A stretch of DNA of 64,000 nucleotides from Oceanobacillus sojae (GCF_007991515.1 NZ_BJYM01000015.1:1-64000), one strand, 5' to 3'. Positions 43,895 to 53,442 are shown, counted from the stretch's first letter. Program-made: numbers and translations. Notes: generated by a model not told the origin, from the letters alone.

Positions 43895-44878
43895 ATGGAG
43901 AAAGTTTTTGATGTAACAATCATTGGAGCTGGACCCACTGGCTTATTCACAGCCTTTTACGGCGGCATGCGTCAAGCTAGTGTTAAAATAATTGAAAGCC
44001 TGCCTCATATCGGAGGTCAATTGACAGCACTATATCCGGAGAAATATATATATGATGTTGCAGGGTTTCCAAAAGTTCGTGCACAGGAGCTTGTTGACCA
44101 ATTGGAAGAACAGGCAAAATTATTTGACCCTGAGATTGTACTTGGACAGGCTATTGAGAGTGTTGAACGGTTGGAAGACGACAGCTTTCGTCTCATTTCA
44201 AACACTGGAGAAGTTCACCTGACAAAAACAATCATTATTACTGCCGGCAATGGTGCATTTCAGCCTAGAAGATTGAATGTAGGTGATAGTGAAGCGTACG
44301 AAGGTAGAAATTTACACTATTATGTGAAGGATATGAATAAATATAAGGATAAGCATGTTGCTATTTTAGGCGGAGGAGATTCAGCAGTAGATTGGGCATT
44401 GATGCTGGAAAAAACTGCTGCTAAAGTAACATTAATTCACCGGCGCGATCAATTTCGTGCACATGAACATAGTGTAGAGCAACTAGAGGCATCCACTGTT
44501 GAAAAACTCACACCATTTGCACCAGCAGCAATTGTTGCAAATGAAAAGATTGAAAAGCTTATCTTACAGGAGATAAAAGGAGAAGAATTAGTCGAATTAG
44601 AAGTAGATGATGTCATCTGTAACTACGGCTTTATTTCCAGCCTTGGACCAATCAAAGATTGGGGTCTGGAAATTGAAAAAAACAGTATTGTCGTTAATTC
44701 CAAAATGGAGACTAATATCCCAGGAATATATGCTGCAGGAGATATTTGTACGTATGATGGTAAAGTCAAGCTGATTGCAACTGGATTTGGCGAAGGGCCA
44801 ACAGCTATTAATAATGCCAAAAATTACATCGATCCAAAAGCTAGGATTCAGCCAAAGCACTCAACAGCAATGTTTTAA
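43895..44878 (+). CDS. yumC: Ferredoxin/flavodoxin-NADP+ reductase, thioredoxin-reductase type
   Basis: A 327-residue FAD enzyme like B. subtilis YumC, which reduces ferredoxin and flavodoxin with NADPH. The FAD motif is [18 protein letters not shown] near residue 7, the NADPH motif is [18 protein letters not shown] near residue 152, and the second FAD motif is [16 protein letters not shown] near 278. It lacks the CxxC of true thioredoxin reductases, as expected for this class. AAGAGGT precedes the ATG. It is monocistronic. Confidence 0.94.
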   Translation: MEKVFDVTIIGAGPTGLFTAFYGGMRQASVKIIESLPHIGGQLTALYPEKYIYDVAGFPKVRAQELVDQLEEQAKLFDPEIVLGQAIESVERLEDDSFRLISNTGEVHLTKTIIITAGNGAFQPRRLNVGDSEAYEGRNLHYYVKDMNKYKDKHVAILGGGDSAVDWALMLEKTAAKVTLIHRRDQFRAHEHSVEQLEASTVEKLTPFAPAAIVANEKIEKLILQEIKGEELVELEVDDVICNYGFISSLGPIKDWGLEIEKNSIVVNSKMETNIPGIYAAGDICTYDGKVKLIATGFGEGPTAINNAKNYIDPKARIQPKHSTAMF

Positions 44879-44911
44879 TAAATATACCGAAGCTATATAA
44901 TGTTTTGATTA

Positions 44912-44954
44912 AGAACGTTTGAATGAAGAAGCCTTTTCATTCAAACGTTTTTCT
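44912..44954 (+). terminator. Terminator of yumC
   Basis: AACGTTTGAATGAA pairs with TTCATTCAAACGTT and is followed by TTTC. Confidence 0.92.
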
Positions 44955-45060
44955 TTTACGGATTGCTGAAAAGGAAGGAAATTGCAGGCAGCTGTCTGCC
45001 TTTACCGAGGTGATATGCTGCAGCAAATATAGGGAAAATCTATCTTTTATTGAGGGATTA

Positions 45061-45098
45061 AAAGAAAGATTGGCAGAATAATTCTGCCAACCTTTTCT
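45061..45098 (-). terminator. Terminator of yutM
   Basis: Minus strand: TTGGCAGAAT pairs with ATTCTGCCAA and is followed by TCTTTCTTTT. Confidence 0.85.
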
Positions 45099-45101
45099 CC
45101 T

Positions 45102-45458
45102 TTAACAATCACCGGGCGCTCCGGCATGCTCTGCAGTACGGAAGGAAGAACCGCACCCACAGGATATAATGGCATTCGGATTATCAATACTAAATCCTCC
45201 GCCCATCATATTCTCTTTATAATCAATCTTTGTGCCCTTAATAATAGGTATATCCTGATTAAAAAAAACAATTGGAATATCATTAATGGTTTCAACAATA
45301 TCCAATTCTTCATTAACCTCATCTTCAAAGCCCAATGAATAGGATAGACCGCTGCACCCGCCACCTTTTACGCCAAAGCGTAGAAGTGATTGATCTGGTT
45401 CTTCTTTCATCATTTCTTTAATCTGTGCACTTGCACGATCAGTCAGTTCAATGATCAT
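45102..45458 (-). CDS. yutM: A-type iron-sulfur carrier protein (YutM)
   Basis: A 118-residue HesB/IscA-family carrier delivering Fe-S clusters to target enzymes. The three ligand cysteines are Cys35 in KGGGCSGLSY and the C-terminal pair in IISCGCGSSFRT. The ATG at 45458 has AAAGGAGG upstream; a longer frame has none. It neighbours dapF, yuzD and the NifU-like yutI, an Fe-S-linked set conserved in Bacillus. Confidence 0.93.
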   Translation of the reverse strand: MIIELTDRASAQIKEMMKEEPDQSLLRFGVKGGGCSGLSYSLGFEDEVNEELDIVETINDIPIVFFNQDIPIIKGTKIDYKENMMGGGFSIDNPNAIISCGCGSSFRTAEHAGAPGDC

Positions 45459-45535
45459 CTTCTGAACCTCCTTTATCCTTGTATATCCTATAAGCTTAGT
45501 ATACACCTGCACTTGTCAGAATCAAGTAATTCATT

Positions 45536-46390
45536 CTACGCGTAGAAAATTCCTGATGCAATTGTTTCTGCTCCGCCAGTCATCCAGATATGATCATCTT
45601 CTTTCCATTCAATGACCAAATCTCCGCCAGCTAAATGCACAATTACTTTTTTTCCTTTCGTGACTTTATTATTTAATGTCGCAGCCACAACAGCTGCACA
45701 TGCTCCTGTTCCACACGCTTCCGTAATCCCTGAGCCGCGTTCCCACACACGGAAATGTAATTCCTCGTCAGACACAACTTCAATAAACTCTGCATTGACA
45801 CCTTCAGGGAACCGTTCATCTTTTTCCATAATTGGGCCAAGCGTTGTCAGCGGCGCTTCATCAATAGCATCAACCATCGTTACAACATGCGGATTTCCCA
45901 TTGAAACAGCAGTGACATGTAATATTTCATCAGCAATCTGAAACGGCTCATTAATAACTTTTGTCCCTGCTTCTCCAAGCATTGGAATCTGCTCTCTTTG
46001 TAAAATAGGCTCCCCCATATCAATAGTAACCTCTTCTACTTCCTTATCTCTATTCACTTTAACAATAGCATGGACAACATTTGCTTTTGTCTGTATGGAA
46101 AATTCTTTTGTATTTACAATTCCTGTCTCATAAACATATTTTGCAGTACAGCGCAGCCCATTACCGCAATTCATTCCTTCCGAACCATCCTTATTAAAAA
46201 TTCGCATTCCTACTTCTGCTTTTTCTGCTGGATGAATCAGGATCATCCCGTCTGAACCAATCCCTGTATTTGGATTTGACATTTTAACAGCTAATTCAGA
46301 CAGTCGTTCTTCTGGTAAATCTGTATGAAATAGATCAATATAGATATAATTGTTTCCTAATCCATGCATTTTTGTAAAGGGTATTTTCAT
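45536..46390 (-). CDS. dapF: Diaminopimelate epimerase
   Basis: A 284-residue PLP-independent racemase converting LL- to meso-diaminopimelate for lysine and peptidoglycan synthesis. The two catalytic cysteines lie in GMNCGNGLRC near residue 73 and TEACGTGACA near residue 222. N-terminal FTKMHGLGNNYIYID is typical. GAGGAG precedes the ATG. Length is slightly long for the family. It follows yuzD by 20 bases on the same strand. Confidence 0.95.
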   Translation of the reverse strand: MKIPFTKMHGLGNNYIYIDLFHTDLPEERLSELAVKMSNPNTGIGSDGMILIHPAEKAEVGMRIFNKDGSEGMNCGNGLRCTAKYVYETGIVNTKEFSIQTKANVVHAIVKVNRDKEVEEVTIDMGEPILQREQIPMLGEAGTKVINEPFQIADEILHVTAVSMGNPHVVTMVDAIDEAPLTTLGPIMEKDERFPEGVNAEFIEVVSDEELHFRVWERGSGITEACGTGACAAVVAATLNNKVTKGKKVIVHLAGGDLVIEWKEDDHIWMTGGAETIASGIFYA

Positions 46391-46410
46391 CCGTTACTCT
46401 CCTCTTCTGC

Positions 46411-46737
46411 TTATCCTTCTTTGATCTCTAACCCAAGCTGATCTAATACTTGATAGATCGGCTTTAAAGTTGGAATACCTTCAGCTACCATTTTATCATT
46501 TACCCATATGATAGGATAAAAAAGATCCTCTTCGATTATTTTTTCGACATACGCCTGATGAATAGAATCCGATTGCGGTTGATTTATATCAATATAATTA
46601 TATTGAACACCGTCAGAAGCATACTTTCTTCCAATGGCGGCCTGGAGCCATTCGTACGTATCTTTGGAGCCCGGCGCGCCAACACAGCTGGCACAGATTT
46701 GTTCGCTTCCATAGACTGTTATCGTTATTTCCGGCAT
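46411..46737 (-). CDS. yuzD: Thioredoxin-like small protein YuzD
   Basis: A 108-residue YuzD (DUF1462) protein with a thioredoxin-type fold. A CxxC lies in SEQICASCVGAPGSKDTY near residue 14, and hydrophobic strands follow (YNYIDI, YPIIWV). Function is not established; its constant position beside yutI and yutM suggests a redox role near Fe-S assembly. GGGAAG precedes the ATG. It is first gene of yuzD-dapF and divergent from yutI. Confidence 0.85.
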   Translation of the reverse strand: MPEITITVYGSEQICASCVGAPGSKDTYEWLQAAIGRKYASDGVQYNYIDINQPQSDSIHQAYVEKIIEEDLFYPIIWVNDKMVAEGIPTLKPIYQVLDQLGLEIKEG

Positions 46738-46913
46738 CTTTTACACTTCCCTTCAGAGTCATGCTATCTCTTAACATATACCTATATTAATTATTTTACA
46801 AAATAAGAGGAAAAAGATAAAATATAATTAACCAGCTAATTGAAAATCATTTTCAAATAGATTTTTTTGTTTAATCGCGTTATAATAGATTTGTAGGAAA
46901 GGAGTAGGTTATT

Positions 46914-47138
46914 GTGGAAGAACAAGTACAAGAAGTATTAAGCAAGCTTCGTCCATTCTTATTACGTGATGGCGGGGATGTAGAATTAGTTGACGTTGAT
47001 GATGATGGCGTCGTTTTATTACGTCTCATGGGAGCATGCGGCAATTGCCCAAGTTCAACCATTACATTAAAAGCCGGAATTGAACGCGCACTTATGGCAG
47101 AGGTTCCTGGTGTAACAGAAATCGAACAGGTTTTTTAA
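46914..47138 (+). CDS. yutI: NifU-like C-terminal-domain protein YutI
   Basis: A 74-residue stand-alone NifU C-terminal domain (Nfu type) that can hold and transfer a [4Fe-4S] cluster. The cluster cysteines are in [15 protein letters not shown] near residue 39. GTG start with AAAGGAG 9 bases upstream. It is divergent from yuzD. Confidence 0.93.
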   Translation: MEEQVQEVLSKLRPFLLRDGGDVELVDVDDDGVVLLRLMGACGNCPSSTITLKAGIERALMAEVPGVTEIEQVF

Positions 47139-47150
47139 TGAATTTAATAT

Positions 47151-47196
47151 AGAACGGAGCGCTCTTTTGCCTTGATAGAGACACTCCGTTTTTTTA
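47151..47196. terminator. Terminator of yutI (bidirectional)
   Basis: GAACGGAG pairs with CTCCGTTT and is followed by TTTT; it lies between convergent genes. Confidence 0.85.
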
Positions 47197-47206
47197 TTAC
47201 CTTTAT

Positions 47207-48172
47207 TTACGATACTGGTGTAACAGCAGGCTCCCCTTTGACAACTGCCTGAATATTATCCAGACAGAGCCGAACCATTTTTGTTCTTGTTTCTACACTG
47301 GCAGAGCCGATATGCGGGATGCATACTGTATTCTTCAAGCCAACAAGCGGATGATTTGCTCTAATTGGCTCTTCATCAAAAACATCCAGGCCCGCTGCCT
47401 GAATTTCCCCAGTTTTAAGCGCCTCTGCTAACGCTTCTTCGTCCACTACTTTTCCGCGCGAAATATTTATAAAAATAGCACTGGATTTCATTTTTTTAAA
47501 AACAGCCTGATTAAATAATTTATCGGTTTCTTTAGTGTGTGGCACAACTGTCACAATAAAATCAGAAGTCTCTAAAAGTTCATCGAAGCTGACATACTTT
47601 GCATTTAATCGTTCTTCTGCATCTTTTTTCCGGGAACGATTATGGTACTGTATATTCATGTCAAAACCAGTTGCCCGTTTAGCAATAGCTTCTCCAATTC
47701 TCCCCATTCCAACAATTCCAAGTGTTTTCCCGTAAATATCGGTGCCTGCAAAGAAAAATGGGGCCCATGACTGCCACTTATCCTGCTTCACCCATTCATC
47801 CGCTTCCACGATACGTCTGGCAGTAGCCATAATTAGTGAAAAACCTAAATCTGCAGTTGTTTCCGATAAAACATCAGGAGTGTTCGCAACAACAACTTGA
47901 TGCTTTTTACATGCTTCCACATCAATATTATCGTAGCCTACAGCCATATTAGCAACTATCTTTAAATGAGGAGCTTTTGATAACAGCTCTTCATCAATAG
48001 AATCACTTAACACCGCGAATAAAGCATCTGCATTTGCTATCTCTCTAAAAAGCGTCTCTCTCGGTACAGGCTCCTCTTCTTTTTCCCACATGCAAATCTC
48101 TAATTCGTCCTGATAAGCTTGTAAGTATTTTTCATCAATTTTACGGGTAATGTAGACCTTTGGTTTAGACAT
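47207..48172 (-). CDS. D-2-hydroxyacid dehydrogenase (glyoxylate/hydroxypyruvate reductase type)
   Basis: A 321-residue NAD(P)-dependent dehydrogenase. The nucleotide motif is LGIVGMGRIGEAIAKRA near residue 151. Catalytic residues are Arg in INISRGKVVDE near 237, Glu in LDVFDEEPI near 264, and His in IPHIGSAS near 283. The ADLGFSLIMATARRI helix is typical of GyaR/GhrB-like enzymes. It probably reduces glyoxylate or hydroxypyruvate. GGAGGG precedes the ATG. It is monocistronic. Confidence 0.9.
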   Translation of the reverse strand: MSKPKVYITRKIDEKYLQAYQDELEICMWEKEEEPVPRETLFREIANADALFAVLSDSIDEELLSKAPHLKIVANMAVGYDNIDVEACKKHQVVVANTPDVLSETTADLGFSLIMATARRIVEADEWVKQDKWQSWAPFFFAGTDIYGKTLGIVGMGRIGEAIAKRATGFDMNIQYHNRSRKKDAEERLNAKYVSFDELLETSDFIVTVVPHTKETDKLFNQAVFKKMKSSAIFINISRGKVVDEEALAEALKTGEIQAAGLDVFDEEPIRANHPLVGLKNTVCIPHIGSASVETRTKMVRLCLDNIQAVVKGEPAVTPVS

Positions 48173-48232
48173 ACTGGTATTCTCCCTCCTGCGAATAAAT
48201 GATAATTCCTGTTCTAGTTATGATGATACTGC

Positions 48233-49198
48233 TTACAACCAGCTTATCATAGGAATCCGCCAATCGGAAACATCTACACCCGTCATTTCATAAAATCTTG
48301 CCAATCTCCTCTCGTACACTTCCTGATGCTTTATCAATTGCTCTAATCTTTGAAAATCCTGATACTGAAATCCTTCTTCTAAAAAATCATAAAGATGTAT
48401 CGGAAAGAATAACCTCGCAAATATAAGTCTCCATGCAAACACTGATAATGGCTGATAATTTTGATAATCATTTAAGAATTGATTAATTTCTGTGTCCGGT
48501 CGATTATGCAAAAAAGAAAAACGAATATATTCAGCAATGTCCCGAGTTGGATGATCATACACGAGTTCATCTGTCCAGATAATTGATTTCCCGAAAGTAC
48601 TCCATCTGGAGAAAGCCACTGTTCCCTGATCCGTTTGTAAGATTCGCTGTTCTTTCTCACTTTCCCGTAAATATTGAATAGCATTTTCGCTAATTCCAAC
48701 AATATATGGTAAAACATCCATTACTTCCGATAAATAGCTGCTTGCTGCCTCTTCCTTTGCCTGCCTGGTCAATTCTTCTTCAAAAAAAGTAAGCTTTTCT
48801 TCCCAAAGCTTTCTCCATGTACCATAGCTGGATATAGCTTTAGGCTCATACTGAAAACTGCTGCCAATGCGGTGAATATCTCCAAGTTTTTTCCCTGTAC
48901 TCTCACTTACTGAAGCCTGTGAATAATCTTCTAATACGAGAACCATCCAAAGCCCATTTCCATTATTGGTAAACCATTCCCCGTTGATATTACGAATTGG
49001 GTAAGCTACAGAGGACATTCCATTTTCTCTTAAGAAATATGCTAAAGTTGCCTGCTCCATTAATATCATTTCCTTGTTTCCAGCAGGAATGGTAAAATAA
49101 ATATAATGCTCTTTTTGATATCCTTCACGCTCTTCAATGAACTGCTTTCCTTCAACCTGGATTGCATATTGACTTCGGAGCATTTCTGACATAGGCAT
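48233..49198 (-). CDS. yutH: Spore-coat-associated kinase-fold protein YutH
   Basis: A 321-residue CotS/YutH-family protein with an aminoglycoside-phosphotransferase-like fold. KKLGDIHRIGSSFQYEP near residue 113 and DQGTVAFSRWSTFGKSI near 192 match the group, but the catalytic HxD/DxD residues of active kinases are not clear (VAFSRW replaces the usual HGD loop). B. subtilis YutH is spore-coat associated. The ATG at 49198 has GGAGGAG at exactly 7 bases; two upstream TTG codons are less likely. It is a sporulation marker for this genome. Confidence 0.85.
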   Translation of the reverse strand: MPMSEMLRSQYAIQVEGKQFIEEREGYQKEHYIYFTIPAGNKEMILMEQATLAYFLRENGMSSVAYPIRNINGEWFTNNGNGLWMVLVLEDYSQASVSESTGKKLGDIHRIGSSFQYEPKAISSYGTWRKLWEEKLTFFEEELTRQAKEEAASSYLSEVMDVLPYIVGISENAIQYLRESEKEQRILQTDQGTVAFSRWSTFGKSIIWTDELVYDHPTRDIAEYIRFSFLHNRPDTEINQFLNDYQNYQPLSVFAWRLIFARLFFPIHLYDFLEEGFQYQDFQRLEQLIKHQEVYERRLARFYEMTGVDVSDWRIPMISWL

Positions 49199-49284
49199 CA
49201 ACAAACTCCTCCTTATCGTATATATTAAATATATGAAGGAAATGACTATACAATCATATTAAATCGAAAAAGGTGTGTTTTAGA

Positions 49285-49803
49285 ATGACGAAATATACAA
49301 GTAAAACAAAATTGGAAGTAAGAGCAAGACAATTGCTAAAAGAACGTGGTGTAAAAATAGATGATATTGCCGAATTGGTATACTATCTGCAATCAAAATA
49401 TCATACAGATTTAACAATGGATAAATGCCGTTTTAACGTGAATCGTGTTTTGACCAAAAGAGAAGTTCAAAATGCTGTTATAACGGGTATTGAATTAGAC
49501 ATGCTGGCAGAGAAGAAATTATTAAGCGAGCCGCTTCAGGAAACAATTCAAATTGATGAAGGGTTATATGGAATAGATGAAGTAATTGCCTTATCTATTG
49601 TTAATGTATACGGGTCCATTGGCTTAACTAATTTTGGTTATATTGATAAACAGAAGCCCGGTATTTTAGAAAAACTAAATGATAAAAGCAGTGGCGAAAT
49701 TCATACATTCTTAGATGACATCGTTGGTGCTATCGCTGCAGCAGCATCCAGCCGTCTCGCTCATGGAGATGCAGAGAACGAGCATGAGGAACTGGACGGA
49801 TAA
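49285..49803 (+). CDS. yutG: Phosphatidylglycerophosphatase A-like protein YutG
   Basis: A 172-residue soluble protein of the PgpA/YutG family. Family features are KLEVRARQLLKERGVKIDD near residue 8, DEGLYGIDEVIALSIVNVYG near 93 and the C-terminal LDDIVGAIAAAASSRLAHG. It lacks the membrane helices of E. coli PgpA, so phosphatase activity on phosphatidylglycerophosphate is uncertain. AAAAGGTG precedes the ATG at 49285. It converges on yutF. Confidence 0.82.
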   Translation: MTKYTSKTKLEVRARQLLKERGVKIDDIAELVYYLQSKYHTDLTMDKCRFNVNRVLTKREVQNAVITGIELDMLAEKKLLSEPLQETIQIDEGLYGIDEVIALSIVNVYGSIGLTNFGYIDKQKPGILEKLNDKSSGEIHTFLDDIVGAIAAAASSRLAHGDAENEHEELDG

Positions 49804-49807
49804 AAAA

Positions 49808-49853
49808 AGAAAAGCATTCATATTCTGTTTTATATAGAATATGAATGCCTTTG
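49808..49853. terminator. Bidirectional terminator between yutG and yutF
   Basis: AAAGCATTCATATTC pairs with GAATATGAATGCCTTT, loop 11 bases, between convergent genes. Confidence 0.9.
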
Positions 49854-49855
49854 TA

Positions 49856-50623
49856 TTACTCAAAAGTCCATTCTGATAAATTTTCAATTATATAGGTCGG
49901 TTGTTCCTCAAAAGCCACCAATTCTTCCTTAGAGGTAACTCCTGTATGAACAAATAGAGTATCCACACCTGCATTAAATCCTGATTGGATATCCGTTTGA
50001 TAATTGTCCCCCACCATTAAAACATCCTCTTTCGGAAAACCAAGCACATCTAATGCCTCTTTCATAATAATTGTATCCGGTTTTCCAATAAAAACCGGAT
50101 TTTGCTGTGTACTGGTTTGCACCAATGCTGTAAAAGCGCCATTACCAGGTCCCATTCCCGCTTCAGTCGGAATGGCATGATCCCGGTTGGTGGAAATAAA
50201 CTGTGCACCTTTTCTGATAGCAATACATGCTGTCGCAAGCTTATTATAATTAATATCTCTGTCTAACCCTACAACAACAGCATCCACATCTGTACTGTCT
50301 GTCAATTGGATACCATGTTCCTTTATCGGCTCCTTCAAACCACTTTGTCCAATACAGTAGCATGTTTTTACAGACTGGTCCTGTAAATATTTTGCAGTAG
50401 CCATACTGCTTGTAACAACCTGATTATGATCTGCCTTAATCCCTAATCTGTTTAACTTTTCAGCCACTTCCTGGGTACTTTTAGTAGAATTATTCGTTAC
50501 AAACACATAGGGAATATTTCTGTCTGCTAATTGCTGAACAAATGGAACAGCTTCGGGAATGACCTCATTCCCTCTATACATTGTTCCATCTAAATCAATA
50601 AGATACCCTTTATAGTTTTTCAC
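49856..50623 (-). CDS. yutF: HAD-family phosphatase YutF (NagD/AraL type)
   Basis: A 255-residue HAD phosphatase with a C2 cap. Motif I is GYLIDLDGTMYRGN near residue 6, motif II is FVTNNSTKS near 41, the lysine is in FIGKPDTIIM near 178, and motif IV is VLMVGDNYQTDIQSG near 200. Family members act on small phosphate esters. The start is GTG with AGAGGT upstream. In B. subtilis it lies in the same yut cluster. Confidence 0.92.
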   Translation of the reverse strand: MKNYKGYLIDLDGTMYRGNEVIPEAVPFVQQLADRNIPYVFVTNNSTKSTQEVAEKLNRLGIKADHNQVVTSSMATAKYLQDQSVKTCYCIGQSGLKEPIKEHGIQLTDSTDVDAVVVGLDRDINYNKLATACIAIRKGAQFISTNRDHAIPTEAGMGPGNGAFTALVQTSTQQNPVFIGKPDTIIMKEALDVLGFPKEDVLMVGDNYQTDIQSGFNAGVDTLFVHTGVTSKEELVAFEEQPTYIIENLSEWTFE

Positions 50624-50684
50624 GTTATTACCTCTCTATCTCTATTCCGCCATTGAAATTTATAATACCATGCTGTCTAATCAA

Positions 50685-51320
50685 TCACTCTGAGGTTGCA
50701 GCAATTCTCCATTGACAGCATTTCTCCCCGTCAACAAGCAATGATTTTGTCTTTATTTCCTGATTCGGAAATAAAGCTTCGTACATTTCTTTTTCATGCT
50801 GGCACATGACCGGATAATCCTTTGCCACTTCTAAAAAGGGACAATGAAAATTATTTAAATGAAATCCACCCCGTCCCTTATTCTCCACTTGAAACATATA
50901 ACCGCTTTTGTTCTGCAGATCCTTCAAAGCAGCTATTTTCTCTTCAGTAGTCGAATACTTATCTAAATACTTCTTTAATTGTTCTTTTTCCTTGGTTGAT
51001 TGTTTTTTAAGAAGATCACTGATAAGCTGGTTTCCCTGTAATTCTTCTAAGTCATGAAGCAAATCTAACGAGAGTTCTTTATAGCGATTGGGAAAACGTA
51101 CCTGGCTCTGTTCTGTCAGGCTATATGTGTGATAGGGCCGCCCAATCTCTTTTTTATGCTGCTGTACTTCAATAAACCCCTCTTGTACAAGCGTATGGAG
51201 CTGTTTCCTGACAGCTGTCTCAGAAATAGCAAAGTTCTCCATAATGGCATCCATTGTTAACGTTCCCTGTTCCTTCAGCACCCGGATAATCTTATCCTTT
51301 GTCGAGATACGTTTTCCCAT
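50685..51320 (-). CDS. Winged-helix regulator with SufR-like cysteine cluster
   Basis: A 211-residue regulator. The N-terminal helix-turn-helix (residues 8-65) has GTLTMDAIMENFAISETAVR; the middle helical region is about 75-140. The C-terminal part holds four cysteines spaced C-X12-C-X27-CC (NFHCPF, PVMCQH, GEKCCQW). SufR-type iron-sulfur repressors are described with C-X12-C-X13-C-X14-C; here the third position is Gln and a second Cys adjoins the last. A redox or Fe-S sensor is likely. GGGGG precedes the ATG. It lies between yutF and yutE. Confidence 0.8.
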   Translation of the reverse strand: MGKRISTKDKIIRVLKEQGTLTMDAIMENFAISETAVRKQLHTLVQEGFIEVQQHKKEIGRPYHTYSLTEQSQVRFPNRYKELSLDLLHDLEELQGNQLISDLLKKQSTKEKEQLKKYLDKYSTTEEKIAALKDLQNKSGYMFQVENKGRGGFHLNNFHCPFLEVAKDYPVMCQHEKEMYEALFPNQEIKTKSLLVDGEKCCQWRIAATSE

Positions 51321-51350
51321 CCGCTTAAGCCCCCTTTTTAAGCATGCTTG

Positions 51351-51788
51351 TTACTTATTAGTAAAAGCATTTGCAACGCCTAATTCATTCTGCAGATATT
51401 TATCAATCCAATCTGAAAAGTGCACGAATATATTTAAATTCTCTTTGAAAAACTGTTCTAAGCTTTTATGATCGATTGTCTGGTAATCATGTACTAAAGG
51501 TTTCCGCCAGAGAATGAGCGCTTTATAAGCTCCCTCTTCCTCCACAGGAATAACTTTTTCATCCACTAAAATATCAATAATATCCTCATAACTGCCGGGA
51601 TCTCTCATAATAAATCCGTCTATCATCATATTCCCGACGTCCAGCGTTCCTTCAATAAAAATATGCGCCATACGCTCTAATGCCAGATAATCTATTTTGC
51701 TTTTATAGGAATGATTTCTCAATGTATCTAAAATGTCAGTCATAAATATCAGTGTGCGCCTAATTTTTTCTTGATCTACAAAATACAT
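51351..51788 (-). CDS. yutE: DUF86/HEPN-domain protein YutE
   Basis: A 145-residue all-helical HEPN/DUF86 protein related to HepT ribonuclease toxins. The RX4-6HXY motif is present as RKPLVHDYQ near residue 99, so the catalytic residues of the family are intact. HepT toxins are normally paired with an MNT nucleotidyltransferase antitoxin; none is adjacent. B. subtilis YutE is likewise solitary. The ATG at 51788 has GGAGG upstream. It sits 30 bases before the SufR-like regulator gene, likely the same transcript. Confidence 0.85.
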   Translation of the reverse strand: MYFVDQEKIRRTLIFMTDILDTLRNHSYKSKIDYLALERMAHIFIEGTLDVGNMMIDGFIMRDPGSYEDIIDILVDEKVIPVEEEGAYKALILWRKPLVHDYQTIDHKSLEQFFKENLNIFVHFSDWIDKYLQNELGVANAFTNK

Positions 51789-51949
51789 TATTGATACCTC
51801 CAAAAACGTCTATACTATTATCATATCATAATTACCAGAGTAATTTCACCGGACTTTCATTGAAAATAAAGAAGACAAACGAATTTTATCCTTCTTTTTC
51901 AAAAACATGGTATAGTAAGTCTAATAAGAATTAAGGGGACGTATGCACA

Positions 51950-53380
51950 TTGGAAAAGCTACAAATTTTAAAAATGGATGCAAGCAGTATTGCAACGGCA
52001 ATAAAAAAGAAACAAATTACCTCAGTAGAAGCTGTGACAGTTTTTATAGAACGAATTAAAGAAATTAATCCTTCTATCAACGCTGTTGTGGAAGACCGTT
52101 TTTCTGAAGCGCTGCAAGAAGCACATGAAGCAGATGAGCAGCTTCAAAACAATAAATCTGTAGGCAGATTACATGGCGTACCAATCAGTATCAAGGAATG
52201 CCTCCATGTGAAAGGGATGAAGACAACAGGAGGCTTAGAGCATCGCCAGGATCTTATTTACCAGGAGGATGCCGAAGTTGTAGATCAATTAAAGCAGGAG
52301 GGAGCCATTATTCTTGGAAAAACCAATACACCTGCACTTTGCTTTTGTCAAGAGACAGATAATAAACTATATGGCAGAACGAATAACCCTTGGGATCCAA
52401 CTAAAACTGCCGGCGGATCAAGTGGTGGAGAAGGTGCACTGCTGGCTGCTGGCGGCGCAGCAGTTGGTATTGGTTCTGATGTTGGCGGGTCCATTCGTTT
52501 TCCAGCGCATTTTAATGGTGTTATCGGCTTCAAGCCAGGCAACGCTACCGTATCCGTCGAAGGACATTTCCCAGCGGTTCAGCATGACCTGCAAAAACGT
52601 ATGCTTACTGTGGGGCCAATGGGAAAGTCCGTTCAGGATATGCAGCTTATCTACGAAATTTTATCTCATTCGCCTGTAAAGCCGCAAACTTTGCGTGAAT
52701 TTAAAATAGAGATATTACCGCTGAATCCCGGCTACCCTCTTTCTACAAAGACAGGACAATTATTAGGACAGCTGGCGAATTTCCTTGAAAAAATTTATAA
52801 TGTCCAGCAGATTATGCCACCTTATTTTAGAGATAGTGCATTAATCTGGCAGGAAGTGATGTCCATCAATGGAAGTAAATTAGTTGAAAATGAAGCATTT
52901 AATAATGACCGCTCCGGCTTACTGCGCTCGTTTTTAAGAGAAAAACTGAACCAGCGCACAAAAGTTCATCCTTATTTATCCTGGGCAATCATGGGAGCTA
53001 AAATGTTCAAGCCTTCCCGAAAAAGAATCATGGAAATCACTGATATTCTCCAGCAGGGAGATGAACTGTTAAAGACATATTTAGATAAGCGCCTGCTGAT
53101 TCTACCTGTTTATTATCAATCTGCGCTGGAGCATGGCCAGGTTTTTAAAGAAATCTTTTCTATCCGGAAAACATATTTGCAATATATGCCGTATACAGCA
53201 TACGCAAATGTATGGGGACTTCCTTCACTTACTGTGCCTGTTGGTGAAGATGAGAAAAACATGCCGATAGGAGTACAGATAATCAGTGGGACTGGAAATG
53301 AAGACGCCATTTTCCGGCTTGGAAAATTACTTACTAAGCGTTTTCGCGGATATAAAATAGCTCCGGTGGAAGAACGGTAA
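51950..53380 (+). CDS. Amidase-signature-family protein
   Basis: A 476-residue amidase. The Ser-cisSer-Lys triad is visible: Lys in GVPISIKECLHVKG near residue 78, the cis-Ser in AGGSSGGEGALLAAGG near 153, and the nucleophile in GIGSDVGGSIRFPAHFNG near 177. It hydrolyses a C-N amide bond; substrate unknown. The start is TTG at 51950 (AAGGGG is about 12 bases upstream); an in-frame ATG at 51974 has no good site. It is divergent from yutE and monocistronic with a small gene after it. Confidence 0.85.
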   Translation: MEKLQILKMDASSIATAIKKKQITSVEAVTVFIERIKEINPSINAVVEDRFSEALQEAHEADEQLQNNKSVGRLHGVPISIKECLHVKGMKTTGGLEHRQDLIYQEDAEVVDQLKQEGAIILGKTNTPALCFCQETDNKLYGRTNNPWDPTKTAGGSSGGEGALLAAGGAAVGIGSDVGGSIRFPAHFNGVIGFKPGNATVSVEGHFPAVQHDLQKRMLTVGPMGKSVQDMQLIYEILSHSPVKPQTLREFKIEILPLNPGYPLSTKTGQLLGQLANFLEKIYNVQQIMPPYFRDSALIWQEVMSINGSKLVENEAFNNDRSGLLRSFLREKLNQRTKVHPYLSWAIMGAKMFKPSRKRIMEITDILQQGDELLKTYLDKRLLILPVYYQSALEHGQVFKEIFSIRKTYLQYMPYTAYANVWGLPSLTVPVGEDEKNMPIGVQIISGTGNEDAIFRLGKLLTKRFRGYKIAPVEER

Positions 53381-53442
53381 TTATTAGTAGGCGTTATTTC
53401 CCTCCATCTGTACAAAATGAAATTATAAGGAGGGAAATGAAG

